This document shows positions 45,033-56,018 of a stretch of DNA of 64,000 nt, piece after piece. Position 1 is the stretch's first letter, and each line of letters starts with the position of its first letter. The DNA comes from Lineus longissimus (lineage: Eukaryota; Nemertea; Pilidiophora; Heteronemertea; Lineidae), in NCBI RefSeq assembly GCF_910592395.1, contig NC_088314.1:13454001-13518000 (forward strand). The letters are read 5' to 3'. The notes under the pieces were generated by a model that was not told the DNA's origin, searched no databases, and saw nothing but the letters and a program-made list of their open reading frames with translations. Made by a program: the position numbers and the translations under genes.

Positions 45033-45475
45033 ACTGCCAACTCGTTCTCTGGAATGGGATCATCCCATCCTACCTTGGCTTGCCACAATCGCTGCATGAT
45101 TTGCTTTGCCTCAAGGACTACGGGGCAAACAAATCCGATGGGATCGTACAAAGATGAAAGGGTAGATAACACTCCACGTTTGGTCATCGGCTTCTCTTGC
45201 AGCTGGACCTTGAACTGGAAGACGTCCTCCTCAGTATTCCATTCAAAACCTAGGGCACGTTCCACGGGCAGCTCATCTAAATCCAAATCGAGGGTAGGTT
45301 TGCCTCGTTCATTCTGAGGGATGGCCCTCAAAATCTCTCTCACGTTACTGTTGATCTTCGTAATACGAAATCCTCCCTTGGCAAGCATGTCGATTATTTC
45401 TATGACCAGTTGGATGGCTTCTTGCGTTGTCATGTTGAGAGACCTAAGGAGGTCATCGACATACATCTCACGTTA
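45029..45475 (-). pseudogene. BEL RT C-terminal half (YVDD)
   Basis: Begins after a TAA (45,473-45,475) in the same frame. MYVDDLLRSL is the RT catalytic box. ERALGFEWNTEEDVFQF and LSSLYDPIGFVCPVVLEAK are the BEL RT-connection blocks. The frame ends at 45,029, just after WQAKVGWDDPIPENE. The next expected region (start of RNase H, with its first Asp and Glu) is absent. Confidence 0.92.
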
Positions 45476-45582
45476 AACGGTTGTGACTGCATCCTCACTA
45501 TACTGGTCCTTATTGTCCTCTGCGGTACGTTTCACTGCGTAGTTGCAACAACTCGGTGAGTCTGTGGCACCAAATATGTGCC

Positions 45583-46800
45583 TCAGCATTTTGTACTGCT
45601 GAAGGGCTTGTCTAAATCTCCATCGGGCCACCAGAAGAACCGTAGCGAGTCTGAATCTTCATCGGGGACTGCGACCTGTAAGAACATCGCCTCAATATCG
45701 CCGACAATTGCTATGTGGTATTCCCGGAATCTCAACAAAACTCCCAATAAACTATTGGTATAGTCCGGCCCTTGTAAGAGTTGGCTGTTCAGAGATACAC
45801 CATCTGTCTTCGCAGCAGCATCAAAGATGACGCGTACTTTGTCCGGTTTATGATGAGGCAGAAACCATGTCCGCTGTCCATGCATTTCACTCTCCTCCTG
45901 GGTCAGCTTACGAGCGTGACCCCTGTCTAACAGTTTGTCTACGAAGCACTTGTACTTGCAGTGAAAGTCCGCGCTATTCTTCAACTTTCGTCTCAGAGAC
46001 GTCATCCTATGTTCCGCAGCCTTTTGGTTGCTAGGTAACCAGGTGTCGGGTGATTTCCATAGCATGCCAACCTCATACCTGCCATCATTGAGGGTGGTGC
46101 TTTTCTCAAACATCGTTTGGACTCGTCTATCTTCGGGCGACATCCCCTTCTTTATGCCGATGATGGCGGACTCCTCAATGCCAACGTACTGCCGCATCTG
46201 GTCCTCCATGGAACACGAATCCTGGTCCTTGAACTGGAGGAAGTTGACGTTCAAGCTCTCAGCTTGCTGCTTGGTTTTCAGCGGCCCCAGTATGGACCAG
46301 CCTAACAAAGTCTTGATAGCGTAAGGTTCCCCGAGTCCTCCTACACGGACTTCCTCCTGTATGTAGACTTGTGGCACGTGCACCCCAATCAGCACCTTTA
46401 TCTCAGCGATGTCTGAATCTGCTGTTAAAGCTGTGTTGATTCCGTCCAGGTGTGGCCACCTACTGAGATCGATAGGTCGGGTCGCAGTGATATTCAAGCT
46501 TGTGACGACCTTGGCGTTTTGCACCGTCACTCCGTTTCCTCCTTTGGCTGGCTCCACGGAAAAGCTAACGTTCCCAACTGTCTCGGTGGTGACCCCTGAC
46601 ATAGTGCATAATTCTAGAGTCTCATAGTTCTCAGTTTTCAAAGCCAGCTTGTCGACTAACGATCTAGCGATAAAGGTTGCTTCACTGCCGGTATCAAGCA
46701 AGGCATACGTGGTGATTGTCCTTCCATCTGCTCCAACTATACGCACGGGTGTGGCTGGTAATGCAGTGCAGGTGATTCCCATTGGTTTGTCCTTAACCCT
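45583..46800 (-). pseudogene. BEL protease and RT N-terminal half
   Basis: Frame continues from gag. An aspartic protease of the DUF1758 type sits near the start (TYALLDTGSEATFI, catalytic DTG intact). The IGVHVPQVYIQEEVRVGG and LGWSILGPL segments follow. Reverse transcriptase then begins with KVRVIFDAAAKTDG and reaches motif A (VGDIEAMFLQV, Asp present). The frame fails near 45,605, where the next bases are read one position out. The following RT piece lies in another frame up to 45,473. Confidence 0.92.
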
Positions 46801-47406
46801 TCATGCCGCATTGTTGTTGATTGTCCTCTCTTTGACACTACTAGCCTCAGCTTTGGTCGATTCTGTCTCCGGCTTGCGCCCCACCTTGGCTTCAGATGGG
46901 GTTGATGCAGGCCTTTCTTCATCACCCTGCTGGTCTATGTCCCTGTGGAGTAGTGTGTGATGTTTCTCCTTACATCGGTTGCAGCGTCCTGTGCTGGTGC
47001 AACGATCATAGTAATGGTCGCCAAAACAATTGAAACACAGTTTCTTGTTTCGAATGAAAGAGTTCCTTTCCTTTCTGTTTTTACCACGGAATTTCTGACA
47101 GTTCTGCAGCTTATGATTGTCATTACAAAAGTGGCACCTGCTCTGGTCCTGAGGCCTAGCACCGCCAGCCGTGATTGTCATTGTTGTTGCTCTTGGCGGT
47201 TTGGTCCCCAAGCCCTGTGGCTTTGGCTTTGACACGTTCGAACTGTTGTTGGGAAAACCCTTGGAATTTTCCCCGACTTTGCCAAAAATTGGATCATTGG
47301 CAGCCTGCGCTGCGGTCTCAACAAACTCCACGATATGCTTCAAACCTGGACTCTCGCCTTTGTCACGGATTCTCTGAGCCTTGTCCCGAAATTGTCCTTG
47401 CAAACG
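46801..47406 (-). pseudogene. BEL gag C-terminus with zinc knuckles
   Basis: In frame with the upstream gag segment. Contains CHFCNDNHKLQNC and CFNCFGDHYYDRC (two CX2CX3HX4C knuckles) and a CNRCKEKHHTLLH segment typical of BEL nucleocapsids. A second in-frame TGA at 46,801-46,803 separates it from the protease frame. Confidence 0.9.
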
Positions 47407-48783
47407 TCAAGGAAGCCTTCCAACTATCAAACCCAGGTTGGACATATTCATTTCGCTCATCGCGGACATCGAGTGTAGTGTTTCGTAAATCATTCGGGCC
47501 TTGTCAGCATATTCCCTCAACCCTTGTTTATCATTATTGGCAATGTTCAGTCCAAGGGTGAGAGTGTCCACACAGGCCTGCGTGATCAGGTGGGGTTTCC
47601 CAAAGCGTTGCTCCAGTAGGTCCAAGGCCTTCTTCAACCCACCAGTGACGCCCTCATATCCGTTCACTGCAGTCTTAGCATTGACATCTAAGAACTGGAG
47701 AAGTCTCGACATTTGTTGTTCCTCAGTCAGGTCGTAGGACGCCACCATCTGACTGAAGCGTGACTTGAACTTCAAATATTCAGAAGGTTCACCAGCGAAC
47801 TTCACCACTTCCATGGGCGGTAGACTACTCTTTACGGATAGTCGTTCCAAGCTCTCAGCAACCTTGCCCATGACTTGGCCAACACTGGACATTTCAAATT
47901 GACTGTTTTGCTGATCAGTTACATGGCACTGACCAGGTGTGCACCTGTACGACGCCCCATGGATTGTAGGGCTGTTGCGATAGTCTTGGGGTGTAGAGGT
48001 AACCGGGGGGCGGGGCTCAGGGTGCCCGACGTGATTACTTGGCAGTACGGGATAATATACTGTTCCTCCAATAACTACTGGTACGGGTGCAGCATAAGCA
48101 GCATGGTACAACTGCTCTGGTTCGACTCGTGGATTATTTTCGAAGGGTGGTTGTGACAAACCATAACCACCATGTTGCTGTAAGTGTCCTCCACTCACAC
48201 TGGCTGACGGCTGTGACGATAGGCCACTATCGACGAGTGGTTGTGACCACGCACCACAACCATGAAGTAAGTGTCCTCCACTCACACTGACTGATGGCAT
48301 TGACAATGGATCACCACTGATGACAGGTGGTTGTGACAAACCATAACCACCATGCTGCTGTAAGTGTCCTCCACTCACACTGACTGATGGCTGTGACGAT
48401 AGGCCACCATAGACGAGTGGTTGTGACATTGCACCACAACCATAAAGTAAGTGTCCTTCACTCACACTAACTGGTGGCTGTGACGACATGCCACCATTGA
48501 CGACGGGTGGCCATGCCCATGCATCACCACCACGTCCATACTGAAGACCATCAGGGCCCTGCACCGCAGGGGTCTTCCTCTCATCTCTACTCCCACCCTC
48601 ATCCACACGGCGGCGTGGATGAGGCCTACTTGCCGAAGCTCCACCAAGTAGTAGGGTTCCACCGGGTGTATTTGCGATCTGCTCCGTGAGTGATTCGATT
48701 TCCCTCTGGGTTGTCTCGAATTCTTCTTCTAGCCTCCTCATTGTGGCCTCCGACAGCAAATCCAGTCCTCTACGGGATGTCAT
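47407..48783 (-). pseudogene. BEL gag, N-terminal part, ends in premature TGA
   Basis: Open from the ATG at 48,783 (MTSRRGLDLLSEATMRRLEE), with a short coiled coil first. Then comes a Gly/Ser/Gln/Pro region with four copies of a 30-residue repeat (about 90-bp DNA units, 48,146-48,510, containing SVSGGHL). The BEL capsid region (DUF1759-like: VVKFAGEPSEYLKFKSRF, LLQFLDVNAKTAV, ALDLLEQRFGKPHLI) follows. A TGA at 47,407-47,409 interrupts the frame, which continues without shift into the zinc-knuckle segment. TGA in place of an arginine codon is the simplest explanation. Confidence 0.9.
48146..48510 (-). repeat. 90-bp in-frame tandem repeat in BEL gag
   Basis: Four alternating units (type A gtggttgtgacaaaccataa.., type B gtggttgtgac..gcaccacaacc..) form a 180-bp higher-order repeat. 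They encode 30-residue Gly/Ser/Gln/His-rich repeats without breaking the frame. Confidence 0.9.
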
Positions 48784-48804
48784 CTTGAACCTCAAGATTT
48801 TAAC

Positions 48805-49259
48805 TGTGATGTGACACTATCAAGGAAAGCAACGACGATTTCGACTCCAAGAAGACGTGTATTTATCTCGTAGTATTGGCATAGGGTTAAACTGAAAATA
48901 CAAAAGTGACAACTGTCACAACCTTAACAGGCGCTCAAAGACAAAGGACTAGACGGGATGTCCCACCCACAGGTGCCCTCTATACTGAGGACGGCCGAAC
49001 TAAACCAGTGACACGCACTTTGCTTAAGTCTCAATTTACACAAATGTACTGGGTGGGCTATTCTAACATGATACATACATCTTGTTGTTAGTTTCCTCTT
49101 TCCTAGTGTCCTAAATGAATGCTGATCACAGCATCATTTACTACTATAGAAGGCGGAATCATCCGCGGAACAACGAACCCAAAATGGCCGTTTTAGCAAT
49201 AAAATGTTGGTAATGCACCAATTCTGGAGCGGCCGTGAACACCGCAAGACGACACGACA
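48805..49259 (-). repeat. 5' LTR of BEL element
   Basis: 455 bp, partner of the LTR at 42,475. It would carry the promoter for the minus-strand transcript. The internal region begins gttaaaatcttgaggttcaa just before the gag ATG at 48,783. Confidence 0.97.
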
Positions 49260-49264
49260 CGCGT

Positions 49265-50095
49265 GCAGTTACTTTATTTGGACGTCAATTTGATCTAGCT
49301 TCAATCCCTGACATCACTGACAGTAGCTATGTGCCATGTGTTGTTTCAATTGTCTAGTAACCCCATCTGACCACTGTCATTATGACAAAGTTTGCAATGA
49401 CGTAGGTCAAGGACGTGAATTTGTCATCTTTTTACTGTGTCACGTCATCATGCAATGGCGATGTCCTCTATTTGTGCAGATGACGTCATCACTGCCATAT
49501 TGGACGCAAACACACCGTCTAAAATAGGACAGCAAAAGTAACAGTTCGCTAGAAGTTTTTGCTCTTTCGAACAATTTCTTTGGTTGTCATCAGCACAGGG
49601 GGGTCACGTCCCCCAAACCTCTCTCGGCATCCGTGCCTGCATGCCATTGAATAAATTATTCATATTAACACTGAAAATGACTGCTCCCTCCAGGAGGTTT
49701 TGGAAATGGCAGTCAAAATCAGTGGTGTTTCAGTGTGGATTGAGTGTGTTGCGAAATATTTAAATTAACACTGAACCCCACTGCCAGCCCTGTACATGAT
49801 GCATAGTGGGGAGTCATTTTCAGTGTCAAAAGCAGTGGAAATCAGTCAGCCTAAATATTTAAATGAGCACTGCTTTTGACTGCCTTACCACTGATTTTGA
49901 CTGTCTTACCACTGCTTATGACTCCCTAACCTCTATTTTTGATTGCTGTATAACTGTATGCTTTGGTAACGCGTGACTGAAAAACACTCCCTATGACTGC
50001 TTTCCACTGATTTCAACACTGCCATAAAAATGTGAGGTAACACTGCAACCTGACTGAATCCTGACTGATATCACACTGCTTTTCGGTGAGGGTTA
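49265..50095. repeat. CACTG-type inverted and direct repeats
   Basis: CACTGAAAATGACTGCTCCC near 49,670 is matched by its inverse, GGGGAGTCATTTTCAGTG, ending near 49,837. This frames a segment of about 165 bp. Related motifs (cactg.ttttgactgcctta) recur downstream to about 50,090, and aatatttaaat appears twice. It looks like decayed inverted-repeat elements with CACTG termini (EnSpm-like?). No transposase. Confidence 0.5.
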
Positions 50096-50465
50096 CCATT
50101 CCAATCAGCCTTTCTATGTCTGCTGGACACTGGGGTTTTGTCATCTCCTCAACAGCCTTGATCTTCTCTTCATCAATTTTTGTCCCTTTGTCAGTGAACT
50201 TATGCCAGGAGTATTTCACTTCGAGAAGGCATAACTGCAACTTCTTCAGTGAAAAGGTGACGTTGTTCTCTCTAGCGCGCTGTAGTGTGTTTCTTAGTGA
50301 TTCATTGTGCTCTTGTAAGGTGTCGCCTTCTACGAGAAAGTCATCAACAATCAACTCAAGTCCTCCTATGCCTGCAAAAATGTCTCCGAATATTCTCTGA
50401 GAGGTGCAGGGGTGATGCCCATCGGTAGCCTCTTGTATCTAAATCTGCCAAAGGGAAGGACAATA
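50096..50465 (-). pseudogene. Gypsy RT fragment inserted in a host-like exon
   Basis: The fragment carries PFGRFRYKRLPMGITPAP, then after a one-base shift FGDIFAGIGGLEL and IVDDFLVEGDTLQEHNESL (RT motif C, YVDD-like). It ends at IERLIGMV. It covers only the palm region of a Ty3/Gypsy RT. No LTR is attached. Its upstream end joins the open frame of exon 7 of the uncharacterised gene without a splice site, at about 50,466. Confidence 0.85.
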
Positions 50466-50734
50466 ACTTTTCGGCATCTGTTACCGATTGCTTCCTTTTT
50501 CCTACCAGGGCAGCGTACGTCAGTCCAGTTCCTGGATCTCTCATTGCCTCGTCAAAACCGTCAAACTCCAGCATTGGATATCGGCCTTCTCGGGTATGAC
50601 CAGCGATTCGTTTCAACAGGTGGCAGTGATCTGCACGTTCGTGGTGGACTTGGTTGGTAGTTGGGTCCACTTCTGGTACGTACAGATGATGGCGGAAGTC
50701 AACTCCACGATTACTCCAACTTTCCACACTGTTC
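50466..50734 (-). CDS. uncharacterised gene, exon 7, cut off by Gypsy sequence
   Basis: The acceptor is gacaatttcag, phase 2. Encodes NSVESWSNRGVDFRHHLYVP, EVDPTTNQVHHERADHCHLL and TGLTYAALVGKRKQSVTDAE. At about 50,466 the sequence becomes Gypsy reverse transcriptase with no donor site, so the natural 3' part of the gene is displaced or lost. Confidence 0.7.
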
Positions 50735-50822
50735 CTGAAATTGTCAATAATAAATTATCAACCTAAGGAACACAGCCATGAATGGTTATCAATAATACAA
50801 GAGAAACAAGTCTATTGCTAAC

Positions 50823-51045
50823 CTGAAATACATTGTTGCCAGTTTGCTGCGCAATTTCTCCAAGTATGACTCCGGGCAGTTTGGTCTCCACGGACAAGGT
50901 TCATAACCCATTTGGACAAGCTCTTGGCGAACTTGGTCTTCTTCTGGGATCCGTTGCTGATGCACAAGATCATGAAGCTGCAGTTTGAGCGTGTCGGGGA
51001 CGACCTCATTTTCTCGGATCATCACAGGGACACCATCATGGAAGA
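50823..51045 (-). CDS. uncharacterised gene, exon 6
   Basis: The acceptor is gacttttttccag and the donor is ttcag/gttagc. Phase 1 in, phase 2 out. Encodes FHDGVPVMIRENEVVPDTLK, VRQELVQMGYEPCPWRPNCP and ESYLEKLRSKLATMYF. Helix-rich. Confidence 0.72.
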
Positions 51046-51173
51046 CTGGAAAAAAGTCATGAACTTCTAGAGGGGTGCATATAAATCTTCATCCCACATT
51101 ATCCAATCATGGGTATTAAAGGCTTTTCCGATAGTGTTCTATCAATGCAATCACCACTACCTATGGAACATAC

Positions 51174-51320
51174 CATTGGTTGGTATCAGAACCTCCAAGA
51201 GCGTTTGCTTGTTCATCCTGGAAACCGCTTGCTTGGCATCATGAACTAGCTGCCATAAATGAAGAGGTCTTGTTTCCCCCATTGAGCGCAAGGAACAGAA
51301 TTCACCGTCCGTAACAGTGC
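51174..51320 (-). CDS. uncharacterised gene, exon 5
   Basis: The acceptor is cattgcttcag and the donor is caatg/gtatgt. Phase 1 in and phase 1 out. Encodes TVTDGEFCSLRSMGETRPLH and LWQLVHDAKQAVSRMNKQTL. The intron separating it from exon 4 is about 3.46 kb. Confidence 0.7.
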
Positions 51321-52100
51321 CTGAAGCAATGAGAAATTAGAATAGAAAAAAAGCCTATCGGCGTGTCATTCACAATGTGGTTTGTGAGGAGTGTCATAGT
51401 CGTCAACAGTGTAGCTTACGTATTTCGAAGACCAGTGGAATTGGCGGCGTCAAATTATTAGTGAAATTTATAATTTACAAATTACAAATTACAAATCGTT
51501 TATTGAAACCGTGTAAAAAGTTACATTTTACATAAGATAAAAGTACAATGACCATAAGTGCAGTGTGGACACATTCGGTAAGAAGAAAGAGTGGGAGAAG
51601 ATTGATGATCATAAATGAGGTATGTAGTATTCAGCAGTGTTGACCTACAAGGTTCTAATATATGTAGTACATAATCAGCTATACAGTCTTTCTTATCTGG
51701 TAAGCAAAAGGAAGTTAAATTTACCAGTGAGGCGGGGTACATTTTTTTGAGTTGTTAAAAGGTAGAATTAAAAATCTTTATTCGGGAGCTCACTTTTTAA
51801 TTTAATTATTTTTAAGTTTAAATATTTATTAGGGAGACTGGAGAAAAGGAACAAGAAGAAAGGAAATGCATTTCGTCTTCAATATCCTTATTTAATTGAA
51901 TAGAACAGTGAGGGCATCAGCGTTCGTTCCGTGGAATAATGGGACGACAGTGTCGACCCTTTTTAATTAGAAGACAGTGATTACTTATAGGGAGTTTAGT
52001 GAGAGGGTTTTGCGATGTGTGTTATGGATATCGTCAAGAGTGTTTTCATTAGCGAATCTATTTTTAAAAGAGAGATATGTACAGAATTTGCGCTCGTTTT
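51321..52100. other. intron; possible LINE 3' end
   Basis: Part of the intron between exons 5 and 4. On the minus strand an aataaa lies just before iterated tttgtaa units (plus strand attacaaattacaaattac, 51,470-51,496). This resembles the 3' tail of a LINE, but no LINE coding sequence was recognised upstream. Confidence 0.35.
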
Positions 52101-53207
52101 AGAAAAAACCAGCGATTTTTACGAAATTCTAAAGTCTTATTCAGGCCTAATATGTGTCACCTGCTGTGGTAAAATGGCTTGTTTTATCAATAAATAACAA
52201 AATATGATCTTTGTAAATAAAATCGGAGATCTTCTGGTGTGTTTTTATGTGAATTTATTACGAACTATCAATGCAGCGCAGGGCAGCCATCGTTCTCAGG
52301 CGTAGTGGCAATGCGATAGCCTTTTTACATTTTCACATCCGCGGCACTGCTTTTCAAGATGGTGGCAATTTACCAGTGCTAGAGGCGTTGTAAGGAAAAT
52401 TGAGAGTAGGCCCCTAATGAATAAATTCTCAACGATATCGATATATTTTCGTAATTCCAGCACTACTAGAAAAAACCAGCGATTTTTACGAAATTCTAAA
52501 GTCTTATTATTCAGGCCTAATATGTGTCACCTGCTGTGGTAAAATGGCTTGTTTTATCAATAAATAACAAAATATGATCTTTGTAACTAAAATCGGAGAT
52601 CTTCTGGTGTGTTTTTATGTGAATTTATTACGAACTATCAATGCAGCGCAGGGCAGCCATCGTTCTCAGGCGTAGTGGCGATGCGATAGCCTTTTTACAT
52701 TTCCACATCCGCGGCACTGCTTTTCAAGATGGTGGCAATTTACCAGTGCTAGAGGCATTGTAAGGAAAATTGAGAGTAGGCCCCTAATGAATAAATTCTC
52801 AATGATATCGATATATTTTCGTAATTCCAGCACTACTAGAAAAAACCAGCGATTTTTACGAAATTCTAAAGTCTTATTATTCAGGCCTAATATGTGTCAC
52901 CTGCTGTGGTAAAATGGCTTGTTTTATCAATAAATAACAAAATATGATCTTTGTAACTAAAATCGGAGATCTTCTGGTGTGTTTTTATGTGAATTTATTA
53001 CGAACTATCAATGCAGCGCAGGGCAGCCATCGTTCTCAGGCGTAGTGGCGATGCGATATCCTTTTTACATTTCCACATCCGCGGCACTGCTTTTCAAGAT
53101 GGTGGCAATTAACCAGTGCTAGAGGCGTTGTAAGGAAAATTGAGAGAAGGCCCCTAATGAATAAATTCTCAACGATATCGATATATTTTCGTAATTCCAG
53201 CACTACT
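52101..53207 (+). repeat. 370-bp tandem repeat, three near-identical copies
   Basis: Units start at 52,101, 52,468 and 52,838 with agaaaaaaccagcgattttt and end ..attccagcactact. Copies differ at only a handful of positions, so the expansion is recent. Each unit holds caataaataac, ccgcggcactgc and gatatcgatatat motifs. A related start, agaaaaaaacagtgattttt, occurs alone at 54,540. It lies wholly inside an intron of the minus-strand gene. Confidence 0.93.
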
Positions 53208-53371
53208 TTTCAACTACTATCCACCGACAATCCCACTTGACGAATATTAATATCAATTCATATCGTATATCTTAAAACGCTTTTATTTCATTTTAAAAAG
53301 AGTTATCGAGTAAACAATGACCTCCTACCGTACCCTCGAAATAAACTGCCCAAATGACCACAAAAACACCT

Positions 53372-53433
53372 TTTTAGCTCACCTCTTAGGAGAGGTGAGC
53401 TTATCCCATACCGTGGCGTCCGTCGTCCGTCGT

Positions 53434-53489
<56 letters not shown>

Positions 53490-54540
53490 CGTCGTCGTCC
53501 GTCGTCCGTTAGCAGGGCACGTTTCGTAACTGTTAGAGCTATTGAGTTGAAACTTGGTACACATTTACCCTTATGTAATGACACCTTGGAGACCAAGTTT
53601 CGGTCCGATTCGTTTCATGGTTTGGCCACCAGGGGGCAAAACGTTAAAAGTGAAAATATGCAATATCTCCCTTAATAGTAGTCGGGAAATTTTGAAAAAA
53701 ATATGGTAGGTACTTCTAGCAAAGGTGCATCATATATCCTCCGGGTTTTTGATTTGACCTCCTTTTCAAGGTCACAGAGGTCAAATGGTGTAAATTGGCC
53801 GTTAGGATGTAACGATGGCACGTTTCTAAACTGCAATGACTATTGATACCAAATTTGGTACACATTTACCCCTTAGTCAGGTGATCTCAGGGACCGAAGT
53901 TTGGTCCAATATGATTCACCACTTGACCACCAGGGGGCAAAATCCAAAAACCTTAAAAATGTGATTATTCCTTAACTTCTTGCCCGATTGCCACCAATTT
54001 GATATCATGGGTACATCTAACCACCATACAGTATACGTCACACAGGTTTTTAATTTGACCTTCTTGTCAAGGTCACAGAGGTCAAATGGCGTAAATTCGC
54101 CGTCAGGCCGTAACTATGGCACGTTTCTTAACTGCAATGACTATTGATCACAAATTAAGTACACATGTACCCCTTGGTCAGGTGATCTCAGGTACCGAAG
54201 TTTGGTGCAATCTGATTTGCCGTTTGGCCTCCAGGGAGGGGGCCAAATCCTAAATTCTTCAAAATGCCATGATTCCTATTAATGACTTGCCCGATTGGCA
54301 CCAATTTGATATCATAGGTACATCTAATTCTAACAACCATTCAATGTGTCACCCGGGTCTTCTTTGATTTGACCTACTTTTCAAGGTCACAGAGGTCGAA
54401 TGTACTGTAAATTGGCCATTTTGGGGAAATCGTAATTGCTTGGACCTACATCAAACCTAACACTACATGACACAATACCATGCTCTTTATCCATCTTTCC
54501 TCCACATGAGGTGAGCACAATGGCCCTGGCCATTTCATTA
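53372..54540 (+). repeat. full-length R310 element with GTC microsatellite
   Basis: Starts tttttagctcacctcttagg, then agaggtgagc, which folds as a 9-bp hairpin. A (cgt)n tract (53,421-53,512) and three to four units follow, and it ends ggtgagcacaatggccctgg, ccatttcatt. Intronic and opposite to the host-like gene. No coding capacity despite open frames through the microsatellite. Confidence 0.85.
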
Positions 54541-54777
54541 GAAAAAAACAGTGATTTTTACGAAAGAAATGTCATCAGAGACGAAACTAGACACTAATTT
54601 AGCTAGGTATGCACAGTAATAGTACCTGAAGTGATAGATTTCAAGGAGAAAATACACTGAAAACAAATTTTTAAGGAACAGAAATAAGATCACATTGTGA
54701 ATAACAAGTAAAAAGATGTACACAAGCCTTGCGAGAGATAAAATTTCACATTGTAATCTGTAGAGGAATTGACTTAC

Positions 54778-55485
54778 CTACTACACAAAGACAACTTGAA
54801 ACCATTTCCTGCTTTATTGCTTTGCTGAAATCCCTGATGTACTGATCTCGAATGCTGTGGTATGGGATGAACTGAACTGGGGCAGCATATGGTTTCTTCT
54901 TTCGTCTTTCATCTGACAACAAGGATACGAGTACATATGAGATGCAGGCGGCTGACGCTTCTTCTTGAACAGATTCTTCAGATAGGTCTTGTAGTCAGCA
55001 TTCATTTTGCGGAGGCAGTCCCTTGCAGCGCCAATTGTCATGGTGTTGGAAGCGTGTTGTTCAAGAATCTTCTCAACATTCCCGATGAACTGCTGACTTT
55101 GGGTGAGGAGAGTTGTGTACTCGACCACTTCCCAATGGAGAGACTTCAGAGTTTCCTCAGGGGTGTTCTTGTTGTAGAACTTGCTCCGGTAGATTTTGAT
55201 GGCATTTTCTAGTCCAGTGTTGAGGAACTCGGAATCATCTTCGAGACTGGTTTTGACTGAATGCAAAAGCTGGAGACTGTCATTGGAAATGATGTCTTCG
55301 ATTCCCCTTCTACGGTTGTCGTAGTCCTCTCTCAGCTTCTGCAATTTTCCATCCCCAATATCGGTATCACCATTCCATGTCCCTTTCATAGATTCTTGGA
55401 GAGCCGGCTTGACATCTACTCCATCTGCTTTGAGCCAAAAGCGACCATCGGGGTTTGCATCTTTGAGTTGCAGAATGGTGTTTTT
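54778..55485 (-). CDS. uncharacterised gene, exon 4, frameshifted
   Basis: The acceptor is cttattaacag and the donor is gtag/gtaagt. Phase 0 at the start: NTILQLKDANPDGRFWLKAD, LQESMKGTWNGDTDIGDGKL, SKFYNKNTPEETLKSLHWEV. A one-base frame change in an aag-rich stretch near 54,955-54,970 moves the true continuation to another frame (ISYVLVSLLSDERRKKKPYA, QFIPYHSIRDQYIRDFSKAI). That frame alone meets the donor in the phase required by exon 5. The original frame runs into a stop at 54,814. Confidence 0.68.
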
Positions 55486-55650
55486 CTGTTAATAAGATAT
55501 AAGTCTGGGAGTAGGATGCTGAAGAGGACCTACACAATGCATTTTCCCCTTCTCAATCAATGATTTAAACTCAAGCTTAAATCCAAAACATGTATCAATA
55601 CATGCACCATCAGATTGCTTCATGACAAAGAAAGCCAGATCTTTACTTAC

Positions 55651-55740
55651 TTGAATCTCAGGTTCTGTTGAAACACCCTCCACTTTTGCAAGTTTCCGGC
55701 GTACGGTTTGTTTACTGCGGCAGGCAAGGTTTACTCGAGA
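55651..55740 (-). CDS. uncharacterised gene, exon 3
   Basis: The acceptor is cttcttttcaag and the donor is ttcaa/gtaagt. Exactly 30 codons in phase 0 (SRVNLACRSKQTVRRKLAKV .. STEPEIQ). Strongly basic. Confidence 0.68.
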
Positions 55741-55886
55741 CTTGAAAAGAAGAAATAGAAGTAATGAAACTAAGGTATGTTTTCTCGAGTATACCAGTAC
55801 AATACTGGTATTCAACCACATTCTCTACATGCTTCACTGCTTCCCTGGTTAAGCCATTTCAACAGAAGATATTAAAATCATGTTAC

Positions 55887-56018
55887 CTTTAATGGATTTC
55901 CAAGATCCTTGTGCGGTAGGCCACTCCACATAGGACCGGTTATCAACTTGTCTTGGTGCAACGTTAATTCCGCATCAAGGGTTTCTCTCCACGATGCAAA
56001 ATCTTTCGACTCCTTCAC
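55887..56018 (-). CDS. uncharacterised gene, exon 2
   Basis: The acceptor is tttttttttcag and the donor is taaag/gtaaca. Exactly 44 codons in phase 0 at both ends (VKESKDFASWRETLDAELT .. GLPHKDLGNPLK). Confidence 0.7.

Larger units (their letters stand above)
42475..49259 (-). mobile_element. BEL/Pao LTR retrotransposon, full-length but defective (6,785 bp)
   Basis: Two 455-bp LTRs (42,475-42,929 and 48,805-49,259), both TG..CA, are flanked by the 5-bp target duplication cgcgt (42,470-42,474 and 49,260-49,264). Between them lie gag, protease, RT, a partial RNase H and integrase on the minus strand. The LTRs differ at about ten positions by my count, so the insertion is not brand-new. Pol is broken by two in-frame TGA codons in gag, a frameshift and a TAA in RT and an internal deletion at the RT/RNase H border. 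No primer-binding site beginning TGG is seen next to the 5' LTR. Confidence 0.97.

Noticed and set aside
53379-53596. Open frames through the (cgt)n tract giving poly-Ser, poly-Thr or poly-Asp
   Set aside because: They are products of a microsatellite inside a non-coding repeat, open in several frames at once.
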